Shown here piece after piece: positions 16,249 to 25,432 of a stretch of 64,000 nt of DNA. The position numbers and the translations under genes were made by a program. The notes under the pieces were generated by a model. The model made no database searches. It was given only the letters and a program-made list of their open reading frames with translations, and was not told where the DNA came from. How positions within the stretch are numbered: the stretch's first letter is position 1; each line of letters begins with the position of its first letter. Origin of the DNA: Legionella rubrilucens (GTDB lineage: Bacteria > Pseudomonadota > Gammaproteobacteria > Legionellales > Legionellaceae); NCBI RefSeq assembly GCF_001468125.1, contig NZ_LNYT01000001.1:62001-126000 (forward strand). The letters are read 5' to 3'.

Positions 16249-17948
16249 GGCCAGCTCTGAACGGCTTGACGGGTAATTTCTGTAAACCGTTTTGGCGTGA
16301 GCGCCTCTTCTAACTCTTCTTTTTGGTTGTCTTTCAGCACCTGATAAAAGCTTTGATAACCTATTTCACTGAGCAGGTTGTTATAAGCGGCCAGAGAAAG
16401 AGACGCCAGTTTTTTATTTTCGCCTGGCAGGTCAGGGGGAATTAAGACGGGTGCAATGCGCTGCTCATAAGCATAGCCTATTTCGAGCAAAAGACCCTCC
16501 TGATACGATTGAGCTATCAATTCCACACCAACAGGCATAGGCTCTTTTCCGATATAGCCCAAGTTAATGCTTAAAGCGGGTAAACCGGCATTAGACGCGA
16601 CCGGCGCCTGCCAGGTATTAACCTCATACGCATCATAAGTGGCCTCACCCACCCGGCTAATCGGCATCAGTAGAACATCCAGCTGATTTTCACGCATGTA
16701 GTTCTCCACATACGCTCTGTTACTGGCAAACCGCTGTAAAGCCTCCCGGTAAGATCGACTGTCTTTAGCCGGCAGCTTGGTTAAAAACTGCAGGCACTCC
16801 TTCACATCGCCATACACCCGGGTACGGTTTGACTGGCAGAAATCACGGTAACTTTTTCGAACAGAGGCAAATGATTTGAAATAGTCATTGATTTCTTCGG
16901 CCATCCCGGACATGTTCACGTTGCGGTTATTAATGAAATCAGTGAGATAGACATTATCTATGACCGTGACACCGGCCTCACGCAGTTTGGTTAACGTCCC
17001 TTGCAGAAGTTTTTCGACGTCTTTCGGCATGGACTGAAAGGTTTTGATTAAACCCACCTGACGCACAATGCCAAGCCGCTTGCCTCTCAGGCCCTCCTTA
17101 TTCAGAAACGCTCGGTAAGTCGTTACCCGTGGTACTGGCAGCGTTTTGCTGTCATGAGGATCCGGCTTGGCGATGGCATCCAGAATCAGTGCCATGTCTT
17201 CAATATGACGCGTCATGGGGCCGGCTGTACCATCAAGGTTGCCGTTGGGGAAAATGCCTGTCTGGCTGACCAATCCAGTACTGGGGCGCAACCCGTACAG
17301 GGCATTAAATGCTGAAGGTATACGGATGGAGCCGCTGTTATCTGTACCAATTCCTGCCAGAGCAAAGCCCGCACTGACAGCAGCAGCGGAACCACCGCTT
17401 GAGCCGCCAGGATTTTTTTCGGTATTGTACGGGTTGCCAATTCGGCCACTGCGGCTGCTGATGCCAAACATGCCCGAAGCGAACTCGTCCATGGCCCCTT
17501 TGCCTAAAATGACAGCCCCCGCTCTTCTTAATTGAACCACCAAAAAAGCATCCCTGGCCGGCTGATTGCCAAGCAAGGCAAGACTGCCCACGGTACTGGT
17601 TGAATCATAGGAGTCAATATTGTCCTTAATAATGAGAGGCACGCAATGCAAGGGCCCAATCAAACGATGCGTTGCGGCATAATAATCATCCAGCGCCTGC
17701 GCTTCGGCACCGCTTTGCGTACTGAGGGCTGTCCAGGCATTAATCGGCGGCCTGCCATCACCCCCTAGATTGTACTGTTTTAGCCGTTTAAGGTAACGAT
17801 TAATCACCTCGGTACAAGTGATTTCCCCTCGAACAAGCTTAGCCTGCATGTCGCCGATGCTCTCAAAAGGCGGTGCAATCGATGCGCCATAAGCCATACT
17901 GCACAAGCTGAGAATCACCACAATCAGGTAGTTTTTTTGATTTTTCAT
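16245..17948 (-). CDS. Exported amidase-signature family protein
   Basis: A 567-residue amidase-signature hydrolase with an N-terminal signal peptide (basic MKNQK, a hydrophobic run, then SMAYGA). The Ser-cisSer-Lys catalytic core is visible: Lys in VPLIIKDNIDS, the Gly/Ser-rich NPGGSSGGSAAAVSAG, and the nucleophile segment GTDNSGSIRIPSAFN. It resembles GatA and related amidases, but the signal peptide places it outside the cytoplasm, so a tRNA-amidotransferase role is excluded. Substrate unknown. AGAAGG stands seven bases before the ATG. It converges with the stress protein gene, sharing four bases. Confidence 0.9.
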   Translation of the reverse strand: MKNQKNYLIVVILSLCSMAYGASIAPPFESIGDMQAKLVRGEITCTEVINRYLKRLKQYNLGGDGRPPINAWTALSTQSGAEAQALDDYYAATHRLIGPLHCVPLIIKDNIDSYDSTSTVGSLALLGNQPARDAFLVVQLRRAGAVILGKGAMDEFASGMFGISSRSGRIGNPYNTEKNPGGSSGGSAAAVSAGFALAGIGTDNSGSIRIPSAFNALYGLRPSTGLVSQTGIFPNGNLDGTAGPMTRHIEDMALILDAIAKPDPHDSKTLPVPRVTTYRAFLNKEGLRGKRLGIVRQVGLIKTFQSMPKDVEKLLQGTLTKLREAGVTVIDNVYLTDFINNRNVNMSGMAEEINDYFKSFASVRKSYRDFCQSNRTRVYGDVKECLQFLTKLPAKDSRSYREALQRFASNRAYVENYMRENQLDVLLMPISRVGEATYDAYEVNTWQAPVASNAGLPALSINLGYIGKEPMPVGVELIAQSYQEGLLLEIGYAYEQRIAPVLIPPDLPGENKKLASLSLAAYNNLLSEIGYQSFYQVLKDNQKEELEEALTPKRFTEITRQAVQSWP

Positions 17949-18138
17949 CCTTAAACCTTCTTTGACACGGCCCGCCGCGCAGCTAATCTCTTTCGATTAA
18001 CAATAACCCGGCCCTTGACAGGACGTTAATTAATTTTTAGCTTTATCAATCACTTTCCCGTAGTATGTCAAGTCACTGACCTGATAAATTTGTCTTATAC
18101 TATAAAAATGTTCAGGCCGCTTTCAGGGAGGATAAGCC

Positions 18139-19413
18139 GTGCAGCCCACCGTGTTAATTGTTGATGACGAACCCAGCACGCTTATCAGCCTGCAGCGCAC
18201 ACTGACGCCTGAGGGATATAAAGTTCATATCGCTGAATCCGCGATGGATGGTCTTAGGATTCTTGAAAATAATCCCATTGATATCATTATCTGCGACATG
18301 CGCATACCGCAAATGAACGGCGCGGAATTCCTGAAAGAAGCCGCAGAGCGTTGGCCTGATGTGAGGCGTATCCTGATGACGGGTTACGATGACATTCACA
18401 CGGCAATTGCCGCCATCAACGTGGGTCAGGTGAATTATTACCTTGCCAAGTCCTCTAAAAAAGAGGAACTGTTAAGCGCCATTAACAGCATGCTGGAAAA
18501 TAAATTACTGCGTGATCAAAATCGCATCATGCAGGAATTGATTAATCAACAAAATGAAAAATTAAAAATTCTAAACAGTCAATTGGAAGAAAAAATTCAG
18601 AAGCGCACAGCGGAATTGCATCGCAGCTATCAGGATTTACAGGAAACCCATGAAGCCGCCATTCAGGCTTTTTTATCCATTCAGGAATTGAATGAAAATC
18701 ACAACAAGGGGTATTCCCGCAAAGTAGCCACCCACGCTAAACTTCTGGCAAAAGCCATGCATCTCAATGAAAAGGAAATTCAAACCGTTTACCTTGCAGC
18801 CATGCTTCATAACCTGGGTCGTAACGGGTTGCGCGAAGAGATACGATTTAAACCCTTTGCCCAACTGACTACCAGAGAATACCAGGAATTCAAGCAATAC
18901 CCGATTTTAGGCGCCATGTCGCTCTCTGCTTTTCCTTCTTTAAAAGAGGTGGTTAATACCATCCTTTATCACCGTGAACGCTTCAATGGCAAAGGGTATC
19001 CGCATGGGGTAAAAGGCGACTCCATACCGCTTTTTTCCGCCATTCTTGCTATTGCTGTCGATTACAATGAATTAATGTATGGATTGATTTTTCAAGAGAA
19101 ATACCCAGCCAAACAAGCCCTGGCTTATATGAAAGAAAATGAGGAACGTTACGATCGAAAATTATTGCTGCTGTTTATGGATATCATTGCCTCCTTACCG
19201 GAACAACAGACCGCTTTGATGGAAAAAGCCCTGGAGCCGCATCAGTTACTCAGCGGCATGGTGTTATCCAGGGATTTGAAATCGAGCGAAGGCTTTATCT
19301 TTCTTAAAAAAGGCTGCAAACTGGATGATGAGTTAATCGATCGGATCACGGCAGTTCACAATATCCTGGTGTACGTTTATGAGCCGGTAATCTCACCCAC
19401 CTCCGAAGATTAG
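18139..19413 (+). CDS. Response regulator with degenerate HD-GYP domain
   Basis: A 424-residue protein with an N-terminal receiver domain (residues 5-118; acidic pocket D9-D10, phospho-acceptor D53, T81, K104), a coiled-coil linker (about 120-170), and an HD-GYP-like region (about 185-330). The GKGYP signature is present at 284-288, but several metal-ligand positions of active c-di-GMP phosphodiesterases differ: HN instead of HD at 224-225, QYP instead of HP at 253, and YH instead of HH at 277-278. It is therefore probably catalytically impaired or inactive. The C-terminal segment ([21 protein letters not shown]) is often seen in such regulators. The GTG start has GGGAGG seven bases upstream. 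No histidine kinase is adjacent. Confidence 0.9.
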   Translation: MQPTVLIVDDEPSTLISLQRTLTPEGYKVHIAESAMDGLRILENNPIDIIICDMRIPQMNGAEFLKEAAERWPDVRRILMTGYDDIHTAIAAINVGQVNYYLAKSSKKEELLSAINSMLENKLLRDQNRIMQELINQQNEKLKILNSQLEEKIQKRTAELHRSYQDLQETHEAAIQAFLSIQELNENHNKGYSRKVATHAKLLAKAMHLNEKEIQTVYLAAMLHNLGRNGLREEIRFKPFAQLTTREYQEFKQYPILGAMSLSAFPSLKEVVNTILYHRERFNGKGYPHGVKGDSIPLFSAILAIAVDYNELMYGLIFQEKYPAKQALAYMKENEERYDRKLLLLFMDIIASLPEQQTALMEKALEPHQLLSGMVLSRDLKSSEGFIFLKKGCKLDDELIDRITAVHNILVYVYEPVISPTSED

Positions 19414-20798
19414 CGCTTTTTCACATGTTTCATCAATCGCCTTTTGCGTTTAACCTGCCGTTCGCTCAATTTATTCTTTTTCCCTTTAAATGGGTTTTCA
19501 CTGCCTCTGAATTCCAGTTTCAAGGGTGTTCCCACCAAATCGAGGTGCTGAATAAACGCGTTGGTTAAATAGCGTTTGTAGCTGTCAGGCAAGGCATCCA
19601 ATTGATTGCCGTGAATTACGATAATGGGCGGATTGTGCCCGCCAGCATGGGCGTAGCGCAATTTAATCCGGCGGCCACTGACTAAAGGCGGGTTGTGCTG
19701 GGCCACCAAATCCTGCAGCAGTCGGGTTAATTTAGGTGTCGATAACCCCTGCATGGCGGAACGATAGGCTTGTTCAATGTCATTAAATAATAAACCAACC
19801 CCGCTGCCGTGCAGAGCCGAAATGAAACGGGTTTTCGCGAACTGAACAAAGTGGAGACGGCGGGCCAGCTCGTCTTTGACATGCTCTTTATGCGAATCCT
19901 CAAGCCCATCCCACTTGTTGACGACAATCACCAGGGCCTTGCCTGATTCAACAATAAAGCCCAACAGGTGCATGTCTTGTTCGGTTAAGCCTTCACGAGC
20001 ATCAAGAAGCATAAGGCATACGTGGGACTCACGGATGGATTGCAGGGTTTTGATAATGGAAAATTTTTCAATTTTCTCATCGACCCGCGAGCGTCGACGC
20101 ACCCCGGCTGTATCAATCAGAATGTAATTTTTTTCATCCCGGACAAAGGGAATGGCGATGCTGTCGCGAGTGGTTCCGGGCATATCGTACACCACAACCC
20201 GCTCTTCGCCGAGAATGCGGTTGACCAGGGTGGATTTACCCACATTGGGGCGTCCGACAAAGGCGATTTTAATGCCCTTTTCACCCGTGTCCTCATCCTC
20301 TGAGGCCGGTGCGAAATCATGAGTCATGGCGCGAAGCAACGAATGCATGCCGCGTCCATGGGCGGCCGAAATGGCATGCAGTTGATTAAAGCCTAGGGAT
20401 TGAAATTCAGCCGAAGCGATTTCTTCGTCCAGACCATCGCTTTTATTGACTACCAGAAAAACCGGTTTGTTGATTTTTCGCAATTGCAGCGCGATTTGTT
20501 CGTCAATACCGGTTAATCCGGCTCTCGCGTCAACAAGAAAAAGCACGATGTTGGCTTCGTCCAACGCAATCTCTGACTGCCTGGACATTAATTCATCCAC
20601 CGCCTGGTCTTCAACGCCGACACCGCCGGTATCAATCACAATGAAGGGTTTGTTTTCATAAACTGCTTCACCGTATTGGCGATCGCGCGTTAATCCGGGG
20701 AAATCAGCCACCAGCGCATCTTGCGTTCGTGTCAAACGGTTAAAGAGCGTCGATTTACCCACATTGGGTCGACCAACCAAAGCAATAACAGGTATCAT
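19410..20798 (-). CDS. der: Ribosome biogenesis GTPase Der (EngA)
   Basis: Essential GTPase for 50S subunit assembly. The 462-residue protein carries two tandem G domains, each with [10 protein letters not shown] (residues about 8-17 and 182-191), DTGGV / DTAGV G3 motifs, and NKSDG / NKWDG G4 motifs, followed by a KH-like C-terminal domain and a strongly basic tail ([13 protein letters not shown]). It is the last gene of the conserved minus-strand block with bamB directly upstream, and its stop overlaps the convergent response-regulator stop by four bases. Confidence 0.97.
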   Translation of the reverse strand: MIPVIALVGRPNVGKSTLFNRLTRTQDALVADFPGLTRDRQYGEAVYENKPFIVIDTGGVGVEDQAVDELMSRQSEIALDEANIVLFLVDARAGLTGIDEQIALQLRKINKPVFLVVNKSDGLDEEIASAEFQSLGFNQLHAISAAHGRGMHSLLRAMTHDFAPASEDEDTGEKGIKIAFVGRPNVGKSTLVNRILGEERVVVYDMPGTTRDSIAIPFVRDEKNYILIDTAGVRRRSRVDEKIEKFSIIKTLQSIRESHVCLMLLDAREGLTEQDMHLLGFIVESGKALVIVVNKWDGLEDSHKEHVKDELARRLHFVQFAKTRFISALHGSGVGLLFNDIEQAYRSAMQGLSTPKLTRLLQDLVAQHNPPLVSGRRIKLRYAHAGGHNPPIIVIHGNQLDALPDSYKRYLTNAFIQHLDLVGTPLKLEFRGSENPFKGKKNKLSERQVKRKRRLMKHVKKR

Positions 20799-20801
20799 CG
20801 A

Positions 20802-21968
20802 TTAGCTCACTGTGTAACGGCTTAACTTCCCATTGGAGGTCATGACGTAGAGATTATTGCCCAATGCCAGTGGCGCCACACTCACCGCACCGCTCATGGG
20901 CGTCCTGGCGAGAAACTCCCCATTTTGGGTTGACAACACGTGCATTGTGCCGGTTTTATCGCCCACGAACAGTCGATTGCCCATCAAAACAGGCTCGGTC
21001 AAACCTCGGGCTTTTAACGCAACCTGTTTCCAATTGACCTGACCATTGTGAGTATTGATAGCCCAAATGACATCATCACTGTCAGTAAGGTACAGACTGT
21101 CACCGCGAACGACCATGTTTTTATAAAGGGATACGGGTTTGTTCCACAGGAATTGCCCATCGGTCAGCGACATGGCACCAATGTAACCCTGGTAACTGCC
21201 AAGAATAGCCACGTTGCCTCGAATAATCGGATCGGCGTCAATATCCACCAACCTTTCTACGTCGCTGGATCCCGTCGCATACACAATGCTTTTTTGCCAC
21301 AACAAGTGCCCGGACTCCAGATCTACGGCATCCACTTTACCGTCCGAATAGCCGACAACGACCACATTGCCCCTGACTACAGGTGATGAGCTGGCTTTAA
21401 GAATCAAGCTGGGAGCGCCATGCACTGAGACCCATTTTTTCTCGCCTGAGTGCACATCAAAAGCGTAAAGGTTACCATCAATCGTTTTGGCGATGACCTT
21501 GCCTTGAGCAATAATGGGTTTTGCCAATACTTCACCGGACACATTGGCTTTCCAGAGCTCAGAACCATCGCTTTGTTTTAAGGCGACAATGGATGAATCA
21601 TCAGTAGCCAGTATCAAACTGCCTTGACCGACGGCTGGACCGCTGACCAACGTGTAGGGGATTTTTTTAGCCCATTGCTGGGTGCCTGTGGATTTATCAA
21701 TGGCCTGGACATAGCCGTTATGATCCGCACTGTACAGAATGTTACTGGAGACGGTAGGCCTTAAGCGTAGATAGGCCTCATTTCTTCGTGAGCTTCCGAC
21801 AGGGGCATTCCATTGTTCAACCAGGGTCACCTTCGCTTTGACCGGTTTTAACTCGGAAGGTTGCGGCGTATTGTCCTTACCGAGCATGTAATCATCAATT
21901 TTACTGCAGGCTGGCAACAAACCAATCAAAGCCAGCGCCATCATACTTCTACTCAACTTAAAAAACAT
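20802..21968 (-). CDS. bamB: Outer membrane protein assembly factor BamB (lipoprotein)
   Basis: Lipoprotein subunit of the BAM complex that inserts beta-barrel proteins in the outer membrane. A signal peptide ends in the lipobox LLPAC, followed by PQQ-like beta-propeller repeats seen as recurring blades (GSELWKANVSG, SGEKKWVSVHG, SGHLLWQKSI, DGQFLWNKPVS, NGQVNWKQVALK). Two starts are possible: the ATG at 21983, overlapping the upstream stop as ATGA, or the ATG at 21968 with AAGAGG four bases upstream; I use the latter. Three bases separate its stop from the der start. Confidence 0.94.
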   Translation of the reverse strand: MFFKLSRSMMALALIGLLPACSKIDDYMLGKDNTPQPSELKPVKAKVTLVEQWNAPVGSSRRNEAYLRLRPTVSSNILYSADHNGYVQAIDKSTGTQQWAKKIPYTLVSGPAVGQGSLILATDDSSIVALKQSDGSELWKANVSGEVLAKPIIAQGKVIAKTIDGNLYAFDVHSGEKKWVSVHGAPSLILKASSSPVVRGNVVVVGYSDGKVDAVDLESGHLLWQKSIVYATGSSDVERLVDIDADPIIRGNVAILGSYQGYIGAMSLTDGQFLWNKPVSLYKNMVVRGDSLYLTDSDDVIWAINTHNGQVNWKQVALKARGLTEPVLMGNRLFVGDKTGTMHVLSTQNGEFLARTPMSGAVSVAPLALGNNLYVMTSNGKLSRYTVS

Positions 21969-21979
21969 AAAACCTCTTC

Positions 21980-22654
21980 TCATGCAGCTTGTAAGGAATG
22001 ATTATCCATGGTGGTGGACTGGGTCATGGCCGCCAATTCATTGGTCTTCATCTCAAGGAAGAGATTGCCCATGCCGTGTGTACGCACTTCCGTGATGGCT
22101 TCCTTATATGAAATAATTGCCTGCTGATATTTACCGGTAGCCGCATAAATATCGCCTTTCAATTCATTAATGACAGGCATATAGGCATTATCATCCACCA
22201 CCGACAGCTCCGTTAAGGCCTTGTCATAGGATTTTTCAGCCAGCAGCAAACGGGCAATCCGTATTTTAGCAATCTGCTTTAACGCAGAAACCCTGGAGGC
22301 TGAGGCAACCTGATTCAACATGTCCCTTGCTTCGTTGTATTTTTCCTTATTGACCAGCAATTTTGCCAGAGTCATTCTTGCCGCATCGGCATAAACCGTC
22401 TGACCATACTCGTTAATTAACTGATTGGCATAGGCTTTAATGCCTTTATTATCATGATTGGAAAAAGCCACCATCAGGTGTTCGTAGGCTGACGAAGCCT
22501 GAGTATTTATCTTTTCCTGATGCCAATGCCAATATTTGTAGCCGGCGGCGCCCAGCATGATGAACGACAGGACGACTGTAATCATCGTGCTGTAACGGTT
22601 CCACCATTTTTTAATCGCTTCTAATTGCTCTTCTTCAGTCATATAAACCGACAT
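21980..22654 (-). CDS. yfgM: YfgM family tetratricopeptide membrane protein
   Basis: Inner-membrane protein of about 224 residues, linked in E. coli to the SecYEG translocon and periplasmic chaperones. A cytosolic N-terminal segment (TEEEQLEAIKKWWNRY) precedes one transmembrane helix (about residues 22-42), then a periplasmic TPR-like domain (AYEHLMVAF, YADAARMTLAKLLVNKEKY, ARLLLAEKSYDKAL, ATGKYQQAIISYKEAI). Two ATGs stand in tandem at the start; the second has AGGAG at a better distance, while the first overlaps the hisS stop. The position between hisS and bamB is the conserved gammaproteobacterial one. Confidence 0.92.
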   Translation of the reverse strand: MSVYMTEEEQLEAIKKWWNRYSTMITVVLSFIMLGAAGYKYWHWHQEKINTQASSAYEHLMVAFSNHDNKGIKAYANQLINEYGQTVYADAARMTLAKLLVNKEKYNEARDMLNQVASASRVSALKQIAKIRIARLLLAEKSYDKALTELSVVDDNAYMPVINELKGDIYAATGKYQQAIISYKEAITEVRTHGMGNLFLEMKTNELAAMTQSTTMDNHSLQAA

Positions 22655-23946
22655 CATCTTCTCCTGCCATCATCCAAGATAGTCTGTAAATGAGTTGCTA
22701 AATCCTGTTGTGGGATAGTGACCTGATCTTCCTGATTACGCAAGTTTTTAAGGCTCACCAGTCCATTTTTTACTTCATCTTCCCCAAGAATAAGGGCAAA
22801 ATCAGCACCGCTCCTGTCGGCTTTCTTAAACTGGCTTTTAAATCCTCCGCCAACCGTATTGGTTATGACGCACCAGTCTGCGTTCACCTGACGCAGTTCT
22901 TCAGCAAGCGTCAGGGCGCGCAACATCGCCTCATCGCCGCTGGCAATGAGAAACAGCGAGGGTTTTTTGCAGAATTCCGGCGTGCGCTGCAAGGTTTCCA
23001 TCAGCAGCAGCAACCGTTCTTCACCCATGGCAAAACCAATGGCCGGCGTTTTATTGCCGCCTAAATGCTCGACCAGGGCATCATAACGCCCGCCAGCACA
23101 GACGGTTGCCTGGCTTCCCAACTGGTCAGTGACCCATTCAAACACCGTATGACCATAATAATCCAATCCTCGAACCAGGAAAGGATTGACTTCATAAGCA
23201 ATGCCCAGTTGCTCAAGGCCTGCGCACAGATCATCAAAATGGCGCCGGCTTTCATCGCTGAGCGAATCCATGAGACGCGGAGCCTGACTCACCAACCCCT
23301 GTATGTCCGGGTTTTTGCTGTCAAGAATTCGTAATGGGTTTTTTTCAAGACGCCTTAAACTGTCCTCATCCAGAACCGACAGATTGGCTTTGAAAAACTG
23401 CACCAGCTTTTCTTTGTAATGCTGTCGCTCGGAAAGTTCACCTAAGGTATTGATCTGTAAACGCACCGACTGATCAATACCGAGTGTCTTCCATAGCCGG
23501 ACACAAAGAGCCAAAAGCTCCAGTTCGATGGGCACGCCCTCGATACCCAATACTTCCACGCCAAACTGGTTAAATTGACGGTAACGCCCTTTTTGCGGTT
23601 TTTCATGGCGGTACATCGGCCCCATGTACCATAATTTTTGCTGCTGGTTATGCAGCAGGCCATGCTCAAGGCAGGCACGCAGGCAGCCTGCCGTCCCCTC
23701 CGGGCGCAGAGTGAGGCTATCACCGTTTAAATCCGTGAAGGTGTACATTTCTTTTTCAACGATATCAGTGACCTCACCGATGGTTCGTTTGAACAGTTGT
23801 GTACTTTCGACCAGGGGAAATCGTATTTCCTGATAGCCGTATTGCGACAGGCACTGGATAAACACTGTTTCCAGATTACGCCAGGTTTCTGTCTGATGGG
23901 GCAGTACATCGTTCATACCCCGGATTGCTTGAATTCTCTCAACCAA
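22654..23946 (-). CDS. hisS: Histidyl-tRNA synthetase HisS
   Basis: Class-II aminoacyl-tRNA synthetase charging tRNA-His. The 430-residue protein has IQAIRGMNDVLPHQT, motif 2 (RPEGTAGCLRACLEHGL, MYRHEKPQKGRYRQFNQFGVE), the histidine-binding LVRGLDYYGHTVFEWV and motif 3 (GGRYDALVEHLGGNKTPAIGFAMGEERLLLL). The start is TTG at 23946 with GGAG nine bases upstream. The stop overlaps yfgM by a few bases. In E. coli and Pseudomonas ispG normally lies just upstream; here rodZ is directly adjacent. Confidence 0.96.
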   Translation of the reverse strand: MVERIQAIRGMNDVLPHQTETWRNLETVFIQCLSQYGYQEIRFPLVESTQLFKRTIGEVTDIVEKEMYTFTDLNGDSLTLRPEGTAGCLRACLEHGLLHNQQQKLWYMGPMYRHEKPQKGRYRQFNQFGVEVLGIEGVPIELELLALCVRLWKTLGIDQSVRLQINTLGELSERQHYKEKLVQFFKANLSVLDEDSLRRLEKNPLRILDSKNPDIQGLVSQAPRLMDSLSDESRRHFDDLCAGLEQLGIAYEVNPFLVRGLDYYGHTVFEWVTDQLGSQATVCAGGRYDALVEHLGGNKTPAIGFAMGEERLLLLMETLQRTPEFCKKPSLFLIASGDEAMLRALTLAEELRQVNADWCVITNTVGGGFKSQFKKADRSGADFALILGEDEVKNGLVSLKNLRNQEDQVTIPQQDLATHLQTILDDGRRR

Positions 23947-23948
23947 AA

Positions 23949-24521
23949 TTACTTCTCCGTTGAGGTGTCTGAATTTAATCGGAACATCGATTGCATCTTG
24001 GAAACATCGGTCAGTTTGACTTCCACCTGTGTTTCTACCCCATCCGTTTCAGGCTTTTTAAGTGAAGCCATCTGGCTATCGCCTTTCGTAAAAAAGAGTT
24101 GATCGCTGTTTTTCTGCCACCAGAAACTCACTGCCACAACTGCAGCAATGACGATACAGGCTGTTATCCAACGCACTGCACGCTCGCCGCGATGCGATTC
24201 GCGCTTGCTTTGCCATAACGCTGCTTTTTCAGGCTTGCGTTCAGCCACTGCGGTTTTATTAAAGGACGACACGTAAGGCTCGGCTGAAACACCCAGTAAT
24301 TTGGCATAGGCACGAAAGTAACCTTTAACAAAGACTGGCTCCGGCATTTGATCATAGGCATCTTCTTCAAGAAGCTCGATTAATCGCACTCTTAAATGCA
24401 GTTTGCCTGCAACGTATTCACGGCTGTACCCTTTCTTTTCCCGGATATGGGCTAACTGGGCACCTGGGTTCTGTATGGGGTTCTCTGCTGGGGCTTCATC
24501 CATTGGCACTGTCGAATTCAT
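23949..24521 (-). CDS. rodZ: RodZ-like helix-turn-helix membrane protein (short form)
   Basis: Has the RodZ N-terminal organisation: a cytoplasmic HTH domain (LAHIREKKGYSREYVAGKLH, then YDQMPEPVFVKGYFRAYAKLLG), a basic juxtamembrane stretch and one transmembrane helix (about VRWITACIVIAAVVAVSFWW). RodZ links MreB to the envelope. This version is about 190 residues. After the membrane helix only about 50 residues remain, so the periplasmic DUF4115-type domain of longer RodZ (337 residues in E. coli) is missing. The start at 24521 has GGAG seven bases upstream and overlaps the end of pilW. Location between pilW and hisS supports the assignment. Confidence 0.85.
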   Translation of the reverse strand: MNSTVPMDEAPAENPIQNPGAQLAHIREKKGYSREYVAGKLHLRVRLIELLEEDAYDQMPEPVFVKGYFRAYAKLLGVSAEPYVSSFNKTAVAERKPEKAALWQSKRESHRGERAVRWITACIVIAAVVAVSFWWQKNSDQLFFTKGDSQMASLKKPETDGVETQVEVKLTDVSKMQSMFRLNSDTSTEK

Positions 24522-25377
24522 TTTTTTCTCCGGCATAGTCGGTATTACGGGTTAATTTAGTCAGGCGCGCTTGGTAATCCGCTGCAACCTCTGCTTTCCC
24601 CAGTTTGGTCGCGGCATCCGCCGCCAGGCTTAACAGAACGGGATCATTTAACGATAATTCCTGGTACTTCTGTAAATACTTCAGTGCCTTTTCAGGCTGG
24701 CTCTGTTTCAATGCGATTGTGGTTAATTCAAGAAGCGACTGTTTACGCTCAGGATCCTGTTCCAGGGCCTTGCTGAAATAGGTTTCGGCTTTGGCATAAT
24801 CCGGCACAGCCGCTGCGCATAACCCGGCGTTTTCATAAGCTCCGGCGCTGTGGACATAGTGCACGTCGCTCACGGCTTTCAAAAAATAGCTTTCCGCTTC
24901 GCTGTATTTACCGGCGCGGCATAAGAAAGTACCGTAGTTGTTAAGTTGCGCCCCGCTGTTGGGTGCTAAAGACAAAGCCTTCTTATAATAAATGCGGGCT
25001 TCATTCATATCGCCTGTCTTTTCAAGAAAATAAGCCATAGCCACATTCACATCGGGCGAGTCGGGCGCCAACTCCAGCGCGGTAAGCAACTTGCGTTTCG
25101 CCCGCGGCCGATCACCCTGCCTTAAATACCCCATTCCCAGTTGCACATTGAATGAGGCAGCATCACTCAGTTTCTGGACGTTTTCCGCTTTTTGCCGCTT
25201 GGCGTCCATGCTGTGCTGGCAGGATTGTAACAGGAGCAGCACGCCGCAAAAAAGGAGAAAGCGGCACGAACGGAAAATGGCTTGAGTCGGTATGAATGGG
25301 GCGAAACCGGCAATCAAGCCAGCTTGTTCTTTCATTGAATTCAACGGCAAGCGTAATTGTCTTAACACAGTAATCAC
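24496..25377 (-). CDS. pilW: Type IV pilus assembly lipoprotein PilW/PilF (TPR)
   Basis: Pilotin-like TPR lipoprotein that helps the PilQ secretin reach the outer membrane. The N-terminal hydrophobic stretch ends in a lipobox (LLLLQSC), followed by about six TPR units (FNVQLGMGYLRQGDRPRAKR, AYFLEKTGDMNEARIYYKKA, NNYGTFLCRAGKYSEAESYF, NAGLCAAAVPDYAKAETYFS). The N-terminus before the signal is unusually long if the GTG at 25377 is used. The ATG at 25335 is an alternative; neither has a good Shine-Dalgarno, so the start is uncertain. The 3' end overlaps rodZ by 26 bases, as part of the rlmN-pilW-rodZ series. Confidence 0.88.
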   Translation of the reverse strand: MITVLRQLRLPLNSMKEQAGLIAGFAPFIPTQAIFRSCRFLLFCGVLLLLQSCQHSMDAKRQKAENVQKLSDAASFNVQLGMGYLRQGDRPRAKRKLLTALELAPDSPDVNVAMAYFLEKTGDMNEARIYYKKALSLAPNSGAQLNNYGTFLCRAGKYSEAESYFLKAVSDVHYVHSAGAYENAGLCAAAVPDYAKAETYFSKALEQDPERKQSLLELTTIALKQSQPEKALKYLQKYQELSLNDPVLLSLAADAATKLGKAEVAADYQARLTKLTRNTDYAGEKNEFDSANG

Positions 25378-25432
25378 AACGCGTTAGAAAAGATTGAGCA
25401 TTATAACCATGAATACCCGAATTTCAAAACGC

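Noticed and set aside
16245-17948. Amidase as GatA subunit of glutamyl-tRNA amidotransferase
   Set aside because: It has a signal peptide and no gatB or gatC next to it.
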